Positions 53,211 through 61,511 of a DNA stretch of 64,000 nt are shown here, in pieces. Position 1 is the stretch's first letter, and the number at the start of each line of letters is the position of its first letter. The position numbers and the translations under genes are program-made. The DNA is from Terrimesophilobacter mesophilus (GTDB lineage Bacteria; Actinomycetota; Actinomycetes; Actinomycetales; Microbacteriaceae). The stretch covers positions 806,001-870,000 of the forward strand of contig NZ_JACHBP010000001.1 of the NCBI RefSeq assembly GCF_014200375.1, given 5' to 3'. Below the pieces are notes generated by a model that searched no databases, was not told where the DNA came from, and saw nothing but the letters and a program-made list of their open reading frames with translations.

Positions 53211-53459
53211 ATGGACTGGCGCGACAAAGCCGCTTGCCTCACTGCCGACCCCGAGCTGTTCTTCCCCGTGGGGAACACCGGCCCCGCCGTCGATCAGATC
53301 GAGAAGGCGAAGGCCGTCTGCGCGCGCTGCACCGTGAGCGAGATGTGCCTCCAGTACGCGCTGGAGACCAACCAGGACTCCGGAGTCTGGGGCGGATTGA
53401 GCGAGGATGAGCGCCGCGCCCTCAAGCGCCGCGCCGCCCGCGCACGTCGCGCCTCCTGA
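53211..53459 (+). CDS. whiB1: WhiB-family iron-sulfur regulator, WhiB1/WblE type
   Basis: An 82-residue [4Fe-4S] protein. The four cluster ligands are Cys9, Cys37, Cys40 and Cys46, followed by the beta-turn GVWGG at 58-62 and the basic C-terminus RRALKRRAARARR that contacts DNA. The start MDWRDKAACLTADPELFFPVGN is close to mycobacterial WhiB1, which binds the primary sigma factor and responds to nitric oxide. AGGAG precedes the ATG. It faces the pdtaS-like gene with convergent ends; in Mycobacterium the same pair (Rv3219, Rv3220c) is adjacent. Confidence 0.93.
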   Translation: MDWRDKAACLTADPELFFPVGNTGPAVDQIEKAKAVCARCTVSEMCLQYALETNQDSGVWGGLSEDERRALKRRAARARRAS

Positions 53460-53534
53460 CAACCTCGGTACTCAGCGGGCCACGAAAGCATCGGCCGCGC
53501 AGCCCTTCGGGCGCATCGAAACCAACGCGTCGGG

Positions 53535-55028
53535 TTACGTCTTCCTCAACCACGTCATCGGCACTTCGATCGTGACCTCCGTGCCGCTGCCCATGATGGT
53601 GTGCCAGTCGATCGTGCCTCCGAGCTCGCCCTGGATGAGCGTGCGCACGATCTGCGTACCGAGCCCCGTACCGACCTTTCCTTCGGCGAGTCCAACTCCG
53701 TTGTCGCGCACCTTCACGCTCAGCGTCTCGCTCGTGCGATGCGCGTTGATCTCCACCTCGCCTTCGCGCCCGGCAAGACCGTGTTCGACAGCGTTCGTGA
53801 CGAGTTCGGTGAGCGCGAGAGCGAGCGGCGTCGCATAAGCACTCGGCAACTCGCCGAAACTCCCGGTGGAAACCGGGTGCGCCTTCGTCTGGTGCGGGGA
53901 CGCGACCTCGGCGATGAGCAGGAGCACACGCTCGAACACGGCGTCGAAGTCCACGTTCTGGCTGAGTCCCTCGCTCAGGGTGTCATGCACGACCGCGATG
54001 GCGCCCACCCGGCGCATGGCGTGATTGAGCGAGTCGCGGGCATCCTCCGAGTGCGACCTCCGCGCCTGGATCCGCAGAAGCGAGGCGACGGTCTGAAGGT
54101 TGTTCTTCACCCGATGGTGGATCTCGCGGATCGTCGCATCCTTGGTCAGGAGTTCCTGCTCCTGGTGCCGCAACTCCGTGACATCCCGGCTCAGCACGAT
54201 CGCGCCGACCCGCTCGCCGTTCTCCCGAAGCGGGATCGCTCGAAGCGACACCGAAACCCCCCGCGCCTCGAGGTCGGTGCGCCACGGCGCGCGCCCCGTG
54301 ACGACGAGGGGCAGAGACTCGTCGATGGCGATCGCGTTCTCGAGCAGATCCGAGGTGACCTCCGCGAGAGACTCCCCCTCGAGCTCGCCGACGAATCCCA
54401 TGCGGTTGAATGCGGAGAGCCCGTTGGGGCTCGCAAAGGTCACGATGCCGTCGACGTCGAGCGTCAGGAGGCCATCGGATGCGCGGGGCGCGCCGCGCCT
54501 CGGCCCGGTCGGCGCCACGAGATCCGGGAACACGCCTGCGGCCACCATCGCGAACAGCTCGTTCGCGCACTCGTTGAATGTGAGCTCCTGCCGGCTCGGC
54601 GTGCGCGCCTCGCTCAGGTTCGTGTGCCGGGTGAGGATGGCGATCGGATGCTCCGTGAGCTCAGGTGCGCCGGGGACGAGCCTGCGCATGACCGGCACCG
54701 CCCGCACTCTGGTCGGCGTCTCCTCGTACCAGTCGGGCGCCGACGAGTCTGTGATGGCCGCCGAGTCATACGCCGCCGAGACGAGTCCGCTCCACTCCGG
54801 TTTGATCTCCTGGCCCACGAAATCCCGGTAGAACAGCGTCGCAGACGACGATGGGCGAGCGTGGGTGACCGCGACGAATCCGCCCTCCCTGGTCGGCACC
54901 CAGAGGACGATATCGGCGAAGGCGAGGTCCGCCAGAAGCTGCAGATCACTCACCAGGAGGTGCAGCCAATCGATGTCTTCATCGGTCGCCCGACCGTGCG
55001 CCTGGACGAGATCAGAAAGTGTCGACAC
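53535..55028 (-). CDS. pdtaS: Sensor histidine kinase, PdtaS type
   Basis: A 497-residue cytosolic kinase. Domain order is: GAF-like N-terminal domain (1-160), PAS domain (about 185-285), and an HWE/HisKA_2 kinase with the phosphoacceptor EIHHRVKNNLQTVASLLRIQ (His304/His305) and ATP lid motifs ELVTNAVEHGL and DNGVGLAEGKVGTGLG. This matches mycobacterial PdtaS, which controls the antiterminator PdtaR. The PdtaR gene is not in the window. The start is a GTG at 55028; TAGGCT ends six bases before it with no ribosome site. Confidence 0.92.
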   Translation of the reverse strand: MSTLSDLVQAHGRATDEDIDWLHLLVSDLQLLADLAFADIVLWVPTREGGFVAVTHARPSSSATLFYRDFVGQEIKPEWSGLVSAAYDSAAITDSSAPDWYEETPTRVRAVPVMRRLVPGAPELTEHPIAILTRHTNLSEARTPSRQELTFNECANELFAMVAAGVFPDLVAPTGPRRGAPRASDGLLTLDVDGIVTFASPNGLSAFNRMGFVGELEGESLAEVTSDLLENAIAIDESLPLVVTGRAPWRTDLEARGVSVSLRAIPLRENGERVGAIVLSRDVTELRHQEQELLTKDATIREIHHRVKNNLQTVASLLRIQARRSHSEDARDSLNHAMRRVGAIAVVHDTLSEGLSQNVDFDAVFERVLLLIAEVASPHQTKAHPVSTGSFGELPSAYATPLALALTELVTNAVEHGLAGREGEVEINAHRTSETLSVKVRDNGVGLAEGKVGTGLGTQIVRTLIQGELGGTIDWHTIMGSGTEVTIEVPMTWLRKT

Positions 55029-55069
55029 GCGACTAGCCTAGGCGTACCCCGATACGGCATGCTGGCCTT

Positions 55070-55537
55070 ATGCAGACCCCCTCTGGCAGGCCTGACCGGA
55101 CGCTCATCGTCATTCTCTCGATCATCGCAGCGGTGGTGATTCTCGCTCTCGTGGTGGTATTCACGCGGGGCGGTCCTGCCGTGCTCGATCCGTCGACGCC
55201 GGAGGGCGTCGTGCAGACCTACACGAACACGGTCGTCTCCGGCGACCGCGACGCCGCCATGAAGCTCCTGTCGAGCGAGCTTCGCGACAACTGCGACACG
55301 TCGGATGTCGGCATCCTGTCGAGCGTACGCGTCACGCTCGTCTCCACGAAGGTCTTCGGTGACACCGCCACGGTGCGCGTGACGATCGCGAACGACCCGA
55401 ACAGCGGTGTGTTCGGCGGCGCATCCTATGAGTCGGAAGAGTCGTTCACGCTCGTGCGGGAGGGCGGGTCGAACTGGAAGATCGACTCCACCCCGTGGCA
55501 ACTCATGATCTGCTACAAAATGGAGGGCAACCAGTGA
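55070..55537 (+). CDS. Hypothetical membrane-anchored protein
   Basis: A 155-residue protein with one N-terminal membrane helix (TLIVILSIIAAVVILALVVVF) and an external domain of about 115 residues. The pattern of a helix followed by DGVVQTYTNTVVSGDRDAAMKLL and strands is reminiscent of NTF2-like (DUF4878-type) domains, but I am not certain. Two cysteines (in LRDNCDTSD and MICYKM) could form a disulfide. It overlaps the next gene by 4 bp. Confidence 0.72.
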   Translation: MQTPSGRPDRTLIVILSIIAAVVILALVVVFTRGGPAVLDPSTPEGVVQTYTNTVVSGDRDAAMKLLSSELRDNCDTSDVGILSSVRVTLVSTKVFGDTATVRVTIANDPNSGVFGGASYESEESFTLVREGGSNWKIDSTPWQLMICYKMEGNQ

Positions 55538-57207
55538 GCGCGCCAGACTCCGCACCGGCATCGCCGCTGGCTTCGGCAGCGCAGGCACCGCCTGCCGCTC
55601 CCGCACCCGCCGTCGGCGGCGTGCAGACCGTCCGCAGGGTGATCACCTACCTGCTCCTGCTCGTCATGGTCATCATCGCCGCGATGGGCCTGAGTGGACT
55701 TCTCGAACGTGCCCTCGGGCCCGACCGGAGCATCGTCTCCTACGACAACTACGGTCTGGCCCAAAATCTCGCGTTCTCGCTCATCGCCGGTCCGCTCGCC
55801 GCGTTGCTGTGGTGGCTCGTCTGGCGCACAAGCGCGAGTGCGCGCGATCGGGCATCCGTCGCCTGGCCGGTCTATCTCGTCATCACATCGACCATCGCGC
55901 TCATCACCTTCACGACGTCGCTCTTCGGCTGGGCAGCACAGGCGCTCGCCGGCGACTGGCAGCCGGGAGGACTCGCGACGGGCATCGTCTGGGGTCTCGT
56001 GTGGCTCTGGCATTACTGGATGTGGCGCCACCCGGCGAAGGGTCCGACGAGGCTCGTCGGGGTCGCCCCGGCGATCGCGTCGCTTGTCGGGCTCACCTAC
56101 GGAGTGGGCGGGCTCGTGTTCTCACTCTCCGGCCTCATCGACTCCACCGTGGATGCCTTCGGCCAGCTCGTCGTGAGCGGTTCCACCTGGGAGCCGATCG
56201 TGCAGCCTCTCGTCTGGGCGGTCGGTGGCGGCATCCTCTGGTGGTGGCACTGGTTCCGGGTCGGCGTGTGCAAGCAGACGACCGGCTTCGCGAATGTGCT
56301 GCTCGTCTTCATCACGGGCTTCGCGGCCTTCGCCGTGTTCGCGTTCGGCGTCACGCTCACACTCGCCACGATCCTCGAACTCGTGACCGGCTCCACGGAC
56401 CCGCTCGCTGTCCTGCTCGACCCGCTCGGGATCGCCATCGCCTGCGCAGCGTTCGGTGCGCTCACCCTCGTGTACCACGTGCGCGTCGTCGCGGCGCATC
56501 CGCCGGTGATCGCGTCCGCGACCCGACTCGTGACCTCCGGCGTGGCCCTCGCCTTCGCCGCGACCGGTGTCGGTGTCACCGTGAACGCACTCCTCGCGAC
56601 GTTCGCCTCGACGCTCGTCGCCGACAACATCCGCAATCTCCTGCTCGGCGGCATCAGCGCCCTGCTCGTCGGCGGTGCGCTGTGGTGGGTGACCTGGCGG
56701 CCGGTTTCTGCGTCATCGCCGGGACGCGTGGCAACGCCCGGTCGGCGCGTCTACCTCGTGGTGATCTTCGGGTTGAGCGCTCTCGTGGCGCTCATCACGC
56801 TGCTCGTCATCGGGTTCCAGCTGTTCTCATTCCTGCTCGACAGTGCGAACGGCGGAAGCTTCATCGACCGCTCGCGGCAGGCGATCGGCCTCCTCGCGGC
56901 GACGGTGCTCGTGGCCGCGTACCACTTCGCCATCTGGCGGAGCGATCGCAGCAACTCCATCGGGCATGAGCAGGTTCGCAGGATCGACCGCGTGACGCTC
57001 GTGACGGCATCGGGCGGAACCGATGCGGCCGACGCGATCCGTGCGGCGACCGGCGCGCGCGTGACGGTGTTACGACGAGCGGATGCCGTGCACGGCGAAG
57101 CGGACGGCGCCGCTCTTGCGAAGGCCCTCGACGGTGTCGAGGCCGGCCACGTGCTCGTCGTGGCGGGCGCGAAGTCCGCCGTGGAGGTCATCCGGCTCGG
57201 CGACTGA
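55534..57207 (+). CDS. DUF5671-type multi-pass membrane protein
   Basis: A 557-residue integral membrane protein with a Pro/Ala-rich N-terminal cytoplasmic tail, about twelve helices in repeated blocks of four that look like internally duplicated DUF5671 units (compare LLWWLVWRTSASARDRAS, WLWHYWMWRHPAKGPTR and GALWWVTWRPVSASSPGR), and a soluble C-terminal domain of about 75 residues. The start GTG overlaps the preceding stop as GTGA. The function is unknown. The last 20 bp overlap the convergent CpaE-like gene. Confidence 0.8.
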   Translation: MSAPDSAPASPLASAAQAPPAAPAPAVGGVQTVRRVITYLLLLVMVIIAAMGLSGLLERALGPDRSIVSYDNYGLAQNLAFSLIAGPLAALLWWLVWRTSASARDRASVAWPVYLVITSTIALITFTTSLFGWAAQALAGDWQPGGLATGIVWGLVWLWHYWMWRHPAKGPTRLVGVAPAIASLVGLTYGVGGLVFSLSGLIDSTVDAFGQLVVSGSTWEPIVQPLVWAVGGGILWWWHWFRVGVCKQTTGFANVLLVFITGFAAFAVFAFGVTLTLATILELVTGSTDPLAVLLDPLGIAIACAAFGALTLVYHVRVVAAHPPVIASATRLVTSGVALAFAATGVGVTVNALLATFASTLVADNIRNLLLGGISALLVGGALWWVTWRPVSASSPGRVATPGRRVYLVVIFGLSALVALITLLVIGFQLFSFLLDSANGGSFIDRSRQAIGLLAATVLVAAYHFAIWRSDRSNSIGHEQVRRIDRVTLVTASGGTDAADAIRAATGARVTVLRRADAVHGEADGAALAKALDGVEAGHVLVVAGAKSAVEVIRLGD

Positions 57208-58465
57208 TCCGTTTCGAGACCATCCGAGCCGATGGGGATCGTGCCGGCACGTCACGAGACGGAATGATCCGCGTCGACACGAAGCGGTTGATCGCGATTC
57301 GAGGGCCGGATTTCGGAGCGACATCCCTGAGCGTCTTTCCGGCGAGGATCGCCGCATCCAGTGCGCCCTGGTCGTGCGGCACCATGGTCGGCTCGACGAT
57401 GCCGCCGAACCGACGCAGCGTCTGCTCGACCTGAGCTGAGGGATTCGCTCCGATCACACTGCCCCGGATGCGGTTCATGACCGTGAGCACGCGCTCGGCC
57501 TCGACGATGTCCACGAGGTCGACGTGCGCGCGAAGGAATCGTGACAGCCCGACCGGATCCCCTGCGCCGACGGCGACCACGCGGTCGGCGTCCCTCAGCG
57601 CCGAGATCGTCGCGGCATTCCGCCGAGGAGCGAACAGGTCGCTGGAGATCTCCTCATCGTTCTCGAGGCTGAACCCGGTGTCGACGACGGTGTAGTCCAC
57701 CCAAACCCGGCACGCGGCGAGCGTGGCGGACACGCGGTCTCCTGACAGCTCCGGCCAGCGGTGTGGGCGGCCGATGCCGGTCAGAACCCAGAAACTGCCG
57801 TGCGGGGTCGAGTACCGCTCTGCAACCCGCTCCAACTCGGATGTCGCCAGGCTGTCTGTCGCCGCGAGCCTGCACGCCGCTGCGAATCCGGGGGCCTCAT
57901 CGAGCAGGCCGAGGGTCGGCGCGATCGAGCCGCTGTGGGTGTCGGCGTCCGCGAGCGCCACGGAGAAACCCTCTGCCGCGAGTTCTGCGGCGATCGAGAT
58001 GGCGACCGTGGTGCGTCCGGGTGCGCCGGCCGGACCCCACACGGCGATGACCTCCCCGCGCGCGGGAGCGGGCTCAGTGTCGTCGTCGACGTGGCCCGCC
58101 GCAGAGCGAACGGCGTCGCCGATGCCGGGGCCGTCGTCGAGAAGTGCTTCGATCTCCGTGACGGATGCCGTCGCGTCGAGCACTTCGCGAAGCCCGAGGT
58201 CCGCCGCGTAGCGCCGCTCGCCGTCGCTCGCCGCGAGCGCTACGGTCCTCACGCCGGCGGTGTCGCACAAGGCAAGAAGCTGTGACGACAGGATGTCTCC
58301 TCGCGCGGTGACCACTATCGCATCGAGCTCGCCGTTCGGCAGAAGGTCGACGATCTCGTCGATCCGCTTCGCCTGTGCGATGACGCGATGACCGTTTCGT
58401 TCGAGTTCGTGCGCGAGCCTGCGGCCCTCGCTTCCGGGCACGAACACGGCGAGGGAGTGCACCAT
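57188..58465 (-). CDS. CpaE/MinD-like P-loop protein with altered Walker A
   Basis: A 425-residue protein of the SIMIBI (ParA/MinD/CpaE) fold. An N-terminal receiver-like domain (about 1-110) is followed by the ATPase domain. The Walker A region reads GPAGAPGRTT at 144-153, where the usual signature Lys and P-loop Lys are replaced (Arg151). The later motif VALADADTHSGSIAPTLGL corresponds to the next ATPase motif. CpaE-like proteins position Flp/Tad pili. The start is the ATG at 58465, overlapping the SAF gene stop as TGATG; a GTG at 58468 is the alternative. Confidence 0.8.
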   Translation of the reverse strand: MVHSLAVFVPGSEGRRLAHELERNGHRVIAQAKRIDEIVDLLPNGELDAIVVTARGDILSSQLLALCDTAGVRTVALAASDGERRYAADLGLREVLDATASVTEIEALLDDGPGIGDAVRSAAGHVDDDTEPAPARGEVIAVWGPAGAPGRTTVAISIAAELAAEGFSVALADADTHSGSIAPTLGLLDEAPGFAAACRLAATDSLATSELERVAERYSTPHGSFWVLTGIGRPHRWPELSGDRVSATLAACRVWVDYTVVDTGFSLENDEEISSDLFAPRRNAATISALRDADRVVAVGAGDPVGLSRFLRAHVDLVDIVEAERVLTVMNRIRGSVIGANPSAQVEQTLRRFGGIVEPTMVPHDQGALDAAILAGKTLRDVAPKSGPRIAINRFVSTRIIPSRDVPARSPSARMVSKRISRRAG

Positions 58466-59109
58466 CACCTCGTCATCGGGATGCTCACGGGCACCAGCGA
58501 CACGGCGCTCTCGTCGGCGATCGCCTCGAGCACCCTGGCGATCCGGTCGCGGGGTATGAGCAGTTCGACCGCGCGCGCCCTGTCGTTGGCGATGATCCCG
58601 CTCGAGTCGAGCACCCTGACGACCGTGGCGGATCCGACGAGGACGGTGGGCGGGCCGAACATCCGGTCATCCAACACCGCGGAGGCCCACACGTCGACGA
58701 CCGCTCCCGGTGCGATGGACCTCGACAACTGGCCGCTGACGCCCACGACGACGGATGCCAGGCGAAGGCTCGCCGGCGACCCCACCGCGGACGCGGGGAT
58801 GAGCTCACCGGCCGCGACCGCGCGGGTGATGAGGACGCCATCGCTTGAGAGATCGCCTGCGGCCAGATAGTGGTCGATCGTGTCGCCGAGACGCACGGTC
58901 GACAGTGCGAGATCCGCCGGATACACGCGCTCCCCCGGCGTGAGCGCTGCGGTCGCCGAATACACGAGCGCGGAGCGGTCCGCCGCCGAGACGATCGTGT
59001 ACACGCCGGTCACCGATGCGACCACGAGCAGGAGCCCGATAACGAGGCGAGGATCGATCCGGAACCGCGCGGAGCGGCCCTTCCGAACGGTGTCACGCGA
59101 GCCGGCCAT
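58465..59109 (-). CDS. SAF-domain (CpaB/FlgA-like) membrane protein
   Basis: A 214-residue protein with one N-terminal membrane helix (LVIGLLLVVASVTGVYTIV) and an external SAF domain, seen in TPGERVYPADLALSTVRLGD and ITRAVAAGELIPASAVG. SAF domains of the CpaB/RcpC type stabilise Flp pilus secretion pores. GGGAGGA precedes the ATG at 59109. It is translationally coupled to the CpaE-like gene. No pilin, prepilin peptidase or CpaF gene is in the window. Confidence 0.8.
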   Translation of the reverse strand: MAGSRDTVRKGRSARFRIDPRLVIGLLLVVASVTGVYTIVSAADRSALVYSATAALTPGERVYPADLALSTVRLGDTIDHYLAAGDLSSDGVLITRAVAAGELIPASAVGSPASLRLASVVVGVSGQLSRSIAPGAVVDVWASAVLDDRMFGPPTVLVGSATVVRVLDSSGIIANDRARAVELLIPRDRIARVLEAIADESAVSLVPVSIPMTR

Positions 59110-59232
59110 GGCGTCCTCCCCGGATGTCGATGGGCTGGTGTGCCCGCCACTATGGTGGTGTTCCCGGGCGCAGACCATCGAAAGTTATCCACAGCCCGGT
59201 CCTGCGCCGGTGATCCCGCCGATAATCGAGGC

Positions 59233-59523
59233 ATGAACGATCCCAGCCCCCACCCCCTCGCACGGTTCCTCACGATCACCGATACGGCCGACGTGCTCAA
59301 CATCTCGGCCGGCCAGGCGTACTCGTTGGTCCGGTCTGGCGAGCTTCCGGCCATCAGGATCGGCAGCAAGGGGCAGTGGCGGGTGGAGAGGGATGTGCTC
59401 GAGTCCTACATCGAGGCGAAGTACGAGGAATCCAGGCGGTCGAGCCTCTGGAACCAGTCGGATTTCGGCAACGTCGCCGAATTCGCCTTCGGCGAGAGTC
59501 ACCACCGCACCAGGAGCACCTGA
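59233..59523 (+). CDS. Helix-turn-helix (excisionase-like) DNA-binding protein
   Basis: A 96-residue protein with a winged-helix HTH of the MerR/excisionase (HTH_17) class: LTITDTADVLNISAGQAYSLVRSGELPAIRIGSKGQWRV at about 14-52. The C-terminal 40 residues are charged and then rich in Ser/His. GATAAT (59221-59226) lies six bases before the ATG with no ribosome site, so the transcript is probably leaderless. The gene is divergent from the SAF/CpaE-like pair and its 3' end overlaps the next gene by 25 bp. No phage genes are nearby, so an excisionase role is unlikely. Confidence 0.8.
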   Translation: MNDPSPHPLARFLTITDTADVLNISAGQAYSLVRSGELPAIRIGSKGQWRVERDVLESYIEAKYEESRRSSLWNQSDFGNVAEFAFGESHHRTRST

Positions 59524-60092
59524 TCGATCGGGACGATGCGGTACTGGGCGACCGCGCTCGAGCGGCGAGGGGTACCCGCTTCGTGGACGGCGATGTCGAC
59601 GTGGTCCCTTCCCACCCGATCGATCGTCCCGTGAACGGTGGCACCAACCAGAACCAGGTCGAGTTCGCATCGCCGACGACACAGGTCCCGAAGCACGAAC
59701 GCCATCCCGAGCCGCACCGAAAGGCCGGTGTGTCCGGCGCGCGACGGGACGGCAACGCTGTTCGACGTCTGGTCCCGATCCAGGATGATCCCGCGGATCG
59801 AACGGAGCGGCACGATGACCTGAATGCGGTGCTCGGCCTCGCCCACGACCGAACCGGACAGCCAGTCCTTTCCCAGTCCGGACGGGGCGATTCTGATCAG
59901 CGAGCCGCCCACGTCCAGTCGCACGAGGTACCGGGCACCCGCAGAGTGCTCGTGAAGTGCCCACAGCCGGTCGCGGATGCTCATGCGCCCGATGCGCAGC
60001 CTCTCCTCCTCCGCCTGAAGGTCGCTGTCCTCAGCCCCGAGCTCGTGTTCGAGCTGACTTTCGAGGTCATCGAAGAGGTTGTTCCAGCGCAT
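59499..60092 (-). CDS. Conserved hypothetical protein
   Basis: A 197-residue soluble protein. The N-terminus MRWNNLFDDLESQLEHELGAED is helical and acidic, and the remainder appears beta-rich with repeated Val/Ile/Gly strands (ARYLVRLDVGGSLIRIAPSG, HRIQVIVPLRSIRGIILD), ending PIDQVLLVRW. I recognise it as a conserved actinobacterial small protein but know no function. TAACGT at 60099-60104 lies six bases before the ATG. It converges with the HTH gene. Confidence 0.72.
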   Translation of the reverse strand: MRWNNLFDDLESQLEHELGAEDSDLQAEEERLRIGRMSIRDRLWALHEHSAGARYLVRLDVGGSLIRIAPSGLGKDWLSGSVVGEAEHRIQVIVPLRSIRGIILDRDQTSNSVAVPSRAGHTGLSVRLGMAFVLRDLCRRRCELDLVLVGATVHGTIDRVGRDHVDIAVHEAGTPRRSSAVAQYRIVPIDQVLLVRW

Positions 60093-60268
60093 GGTGAGAC
60101 GTTAGCCATCCGCACCGTCACGGGCGTGAGGTTATCCACAACCTTTCGTCACAAGGGTAGACAGAGTAGTCGAGACCTGCTTGAGTATTCCCGGGCATGT
60201 CCCCCGGATGCGGGTAGACAGCGCCAGGCCCATCCGAGCACCACTTCGTCTCACAGTTCGGAGCCCCG

Positions 60269-60730
60269 ATGAGCAATGCCGTACCCCTCCCGCAGGACCT
60301 GCGAATTGTGAGGCACAGCCCGACCTCTGTCGCCGACACCGACCTCGAGTCCGATGAGTTCTTCGCGCACCAGCCGTCGTCGAGGGCAGCGCTTCCCGGC
60401 CCTCGCCCGCTGCTCGAGAACCTCACGCGATGCGTGATCGAGATCCTCGCCGGCGCCCGCGATCTCGAACAGATCTCCCGCTGGGTGACGGACGACGTCT
60501 ACCGCCATCTGCTCAAGCGCGTCGTGCTCTCCGCACGGGCGCGGCAGGTCAAGGGCCGGGCTCCCGCGCGCCCCGCGTTCTCGATCGGGTCGATCTCGAT
60601 CTTCGAGCCGAGGGATGGCGTCATCGAATCCGTCGTCATCGTGCTCGGGCGCGCTCGCGCCCGTGCCGTCGCCATCCGGCTCGAGGGGCTCGACAGCCGC
60701 TGGCGCGCGACAGCCATCAACGTGCTGTGA
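60269..60730 (+). CDS. Rv3235-family protein
   Basis: A 153-residue basic protein matching the Rv3235 family in layout: a variable N-terminal half with an acidic patch, then the conserved LTRCVIEILAGARDLEQISRWVTDDVYRHLLKRVVL and a C-terminal block ending AVAIRLEGLDSRWRATAINVL. The function is unknown. Its location close to secA is also seen in Mycobacterium. GGAG precedes the ATG. It converges with the exported-protein gene, 3 bp between stops. Confidence 0.82.
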   Translation: MSNAVPLPQDLRIVRHSPTSVADTDLESDEFFAHQPSSRAALPGPRPLLENLTRCVIEILAGARDLEQISRWVTDDVYRHLLKRVVLSARARQVKGRAPARPAFSIGSISIFEPRDGVIESVVIVLGRARARAVAIRLEGLDSRWRATAINVL

Positions 60731-60733
60731 ACC

Positions 60734-61444
60734 TCATTTGCAATCTGTCGGCATCAACCAATTCGGCTGAAGGTTCCCGTTTCCCATTGCGTCAACGGCA
60801 ACCATGTTGACGGTGAGAAGATTACCCAGACTTGGTGACATGGTGAAGGAGACAGCCCAAGCACCGCCCCTGTCGGTCAGTGCAAGTTTTCCGTATCCAC
60901 CAACGTAGGCATACACCGCAGTCACGGCGACATTGTCGGAAGCAGTCACTTGAATCGTCATCTGGCATCCGCCGGAAATGAAGTACCGCGAAGTAATGAC
61001 CGGCGCCTCCATGTCGTACACGGGAATCGTGGGCTGCGGATCCGGCTTCGGCGGCGAAGTGTTGACGACTGGTGCTTTAGCCGAGGGTGACGGCAACGCT
61101 GGCAGCGTCGTTACCGATTTGGTGGCGTGAGCACTGGGCGTCACGCTTCCGGTTGTGGTGCTGATGGTGGCGGACCACGCCGTCGGCCACTGGAGATCGT
61201 CGTTCATACACGTTCCGCTGAAGCCGACTGAGCAGGTGACAGGAATGTGTGTGTTCGTTGGTCCCGATCGCGCAACGGCATCATCGCGCGCGACCACAAT
61301 GCCAACGGTGATCACCAAAGCCAGGACGGCCATCAGGGCAATTCCAGCACGGTCGAAAACCTTGAGTGTGCGGGCACGGGCAGGTCCTCGCACTGTACGG
61401 TCCTCTGCCTGGATGGCTGCGGATCGACGCGACGGACTCGTCAT
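60734..61444 (-). CDS. Exported or membrane-anchored hypothetical protein, lower GC
   Basis: A 236-residue protein with a basic N-terminus, one membrane helix (AGIALMAVLALVITVGIVV), a Thr/Ser/Pro linker and an Ig-like C-terminal domain (EAPVITSRYFISGGCQMTIQVTASDN and VNMVAVDAMGNGNLQPNWLMP), with four cysteines outside the membrane. I know no family. The base composition is clearly lower than that of its neighbours: the 60 bases at 60781-60840 are 50% GC. TAAACT lies seven bases before the ATG. It follows secA on the same strand by 67 bp. Confidence 0.72.
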   Translation of the reverse strand: MTSPSRRSAAIQAEDRTVRGPARARTLKVFDRAGIALMAVLALVITVGIVVARDDAVARSGPTNTHIPVTCSVGFSGTCMNDDLQWPTAWSATISTTTGSVTPSAHATKSVTTLPALPSPSAKAPVVNTSPPKPDPQPTIPVYDMEAPVITSRYFISGGCQMTIQVTASDNVAVTAVYAYVGGYGKLALTDRGGAWAVSFTMSPSLGNLLTVNMVAVDAMGNGNLQPNWLMPTDCK

Positions 61445-61511
61445 GCGCGTTAGTTTAGTACCGTCGCATTCTCGAGTGTGGCTGCGCGATGGGAGCGAAC
61501 GCGACGAACCC

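Noticed and set aside
59233-59523. Excisionase-like gene as a sign of a prophage or integrative element
   Set aside because: No integrase, attachment-site repeat or phage gene nearby; the HTH class is also used by ordinary regulators.
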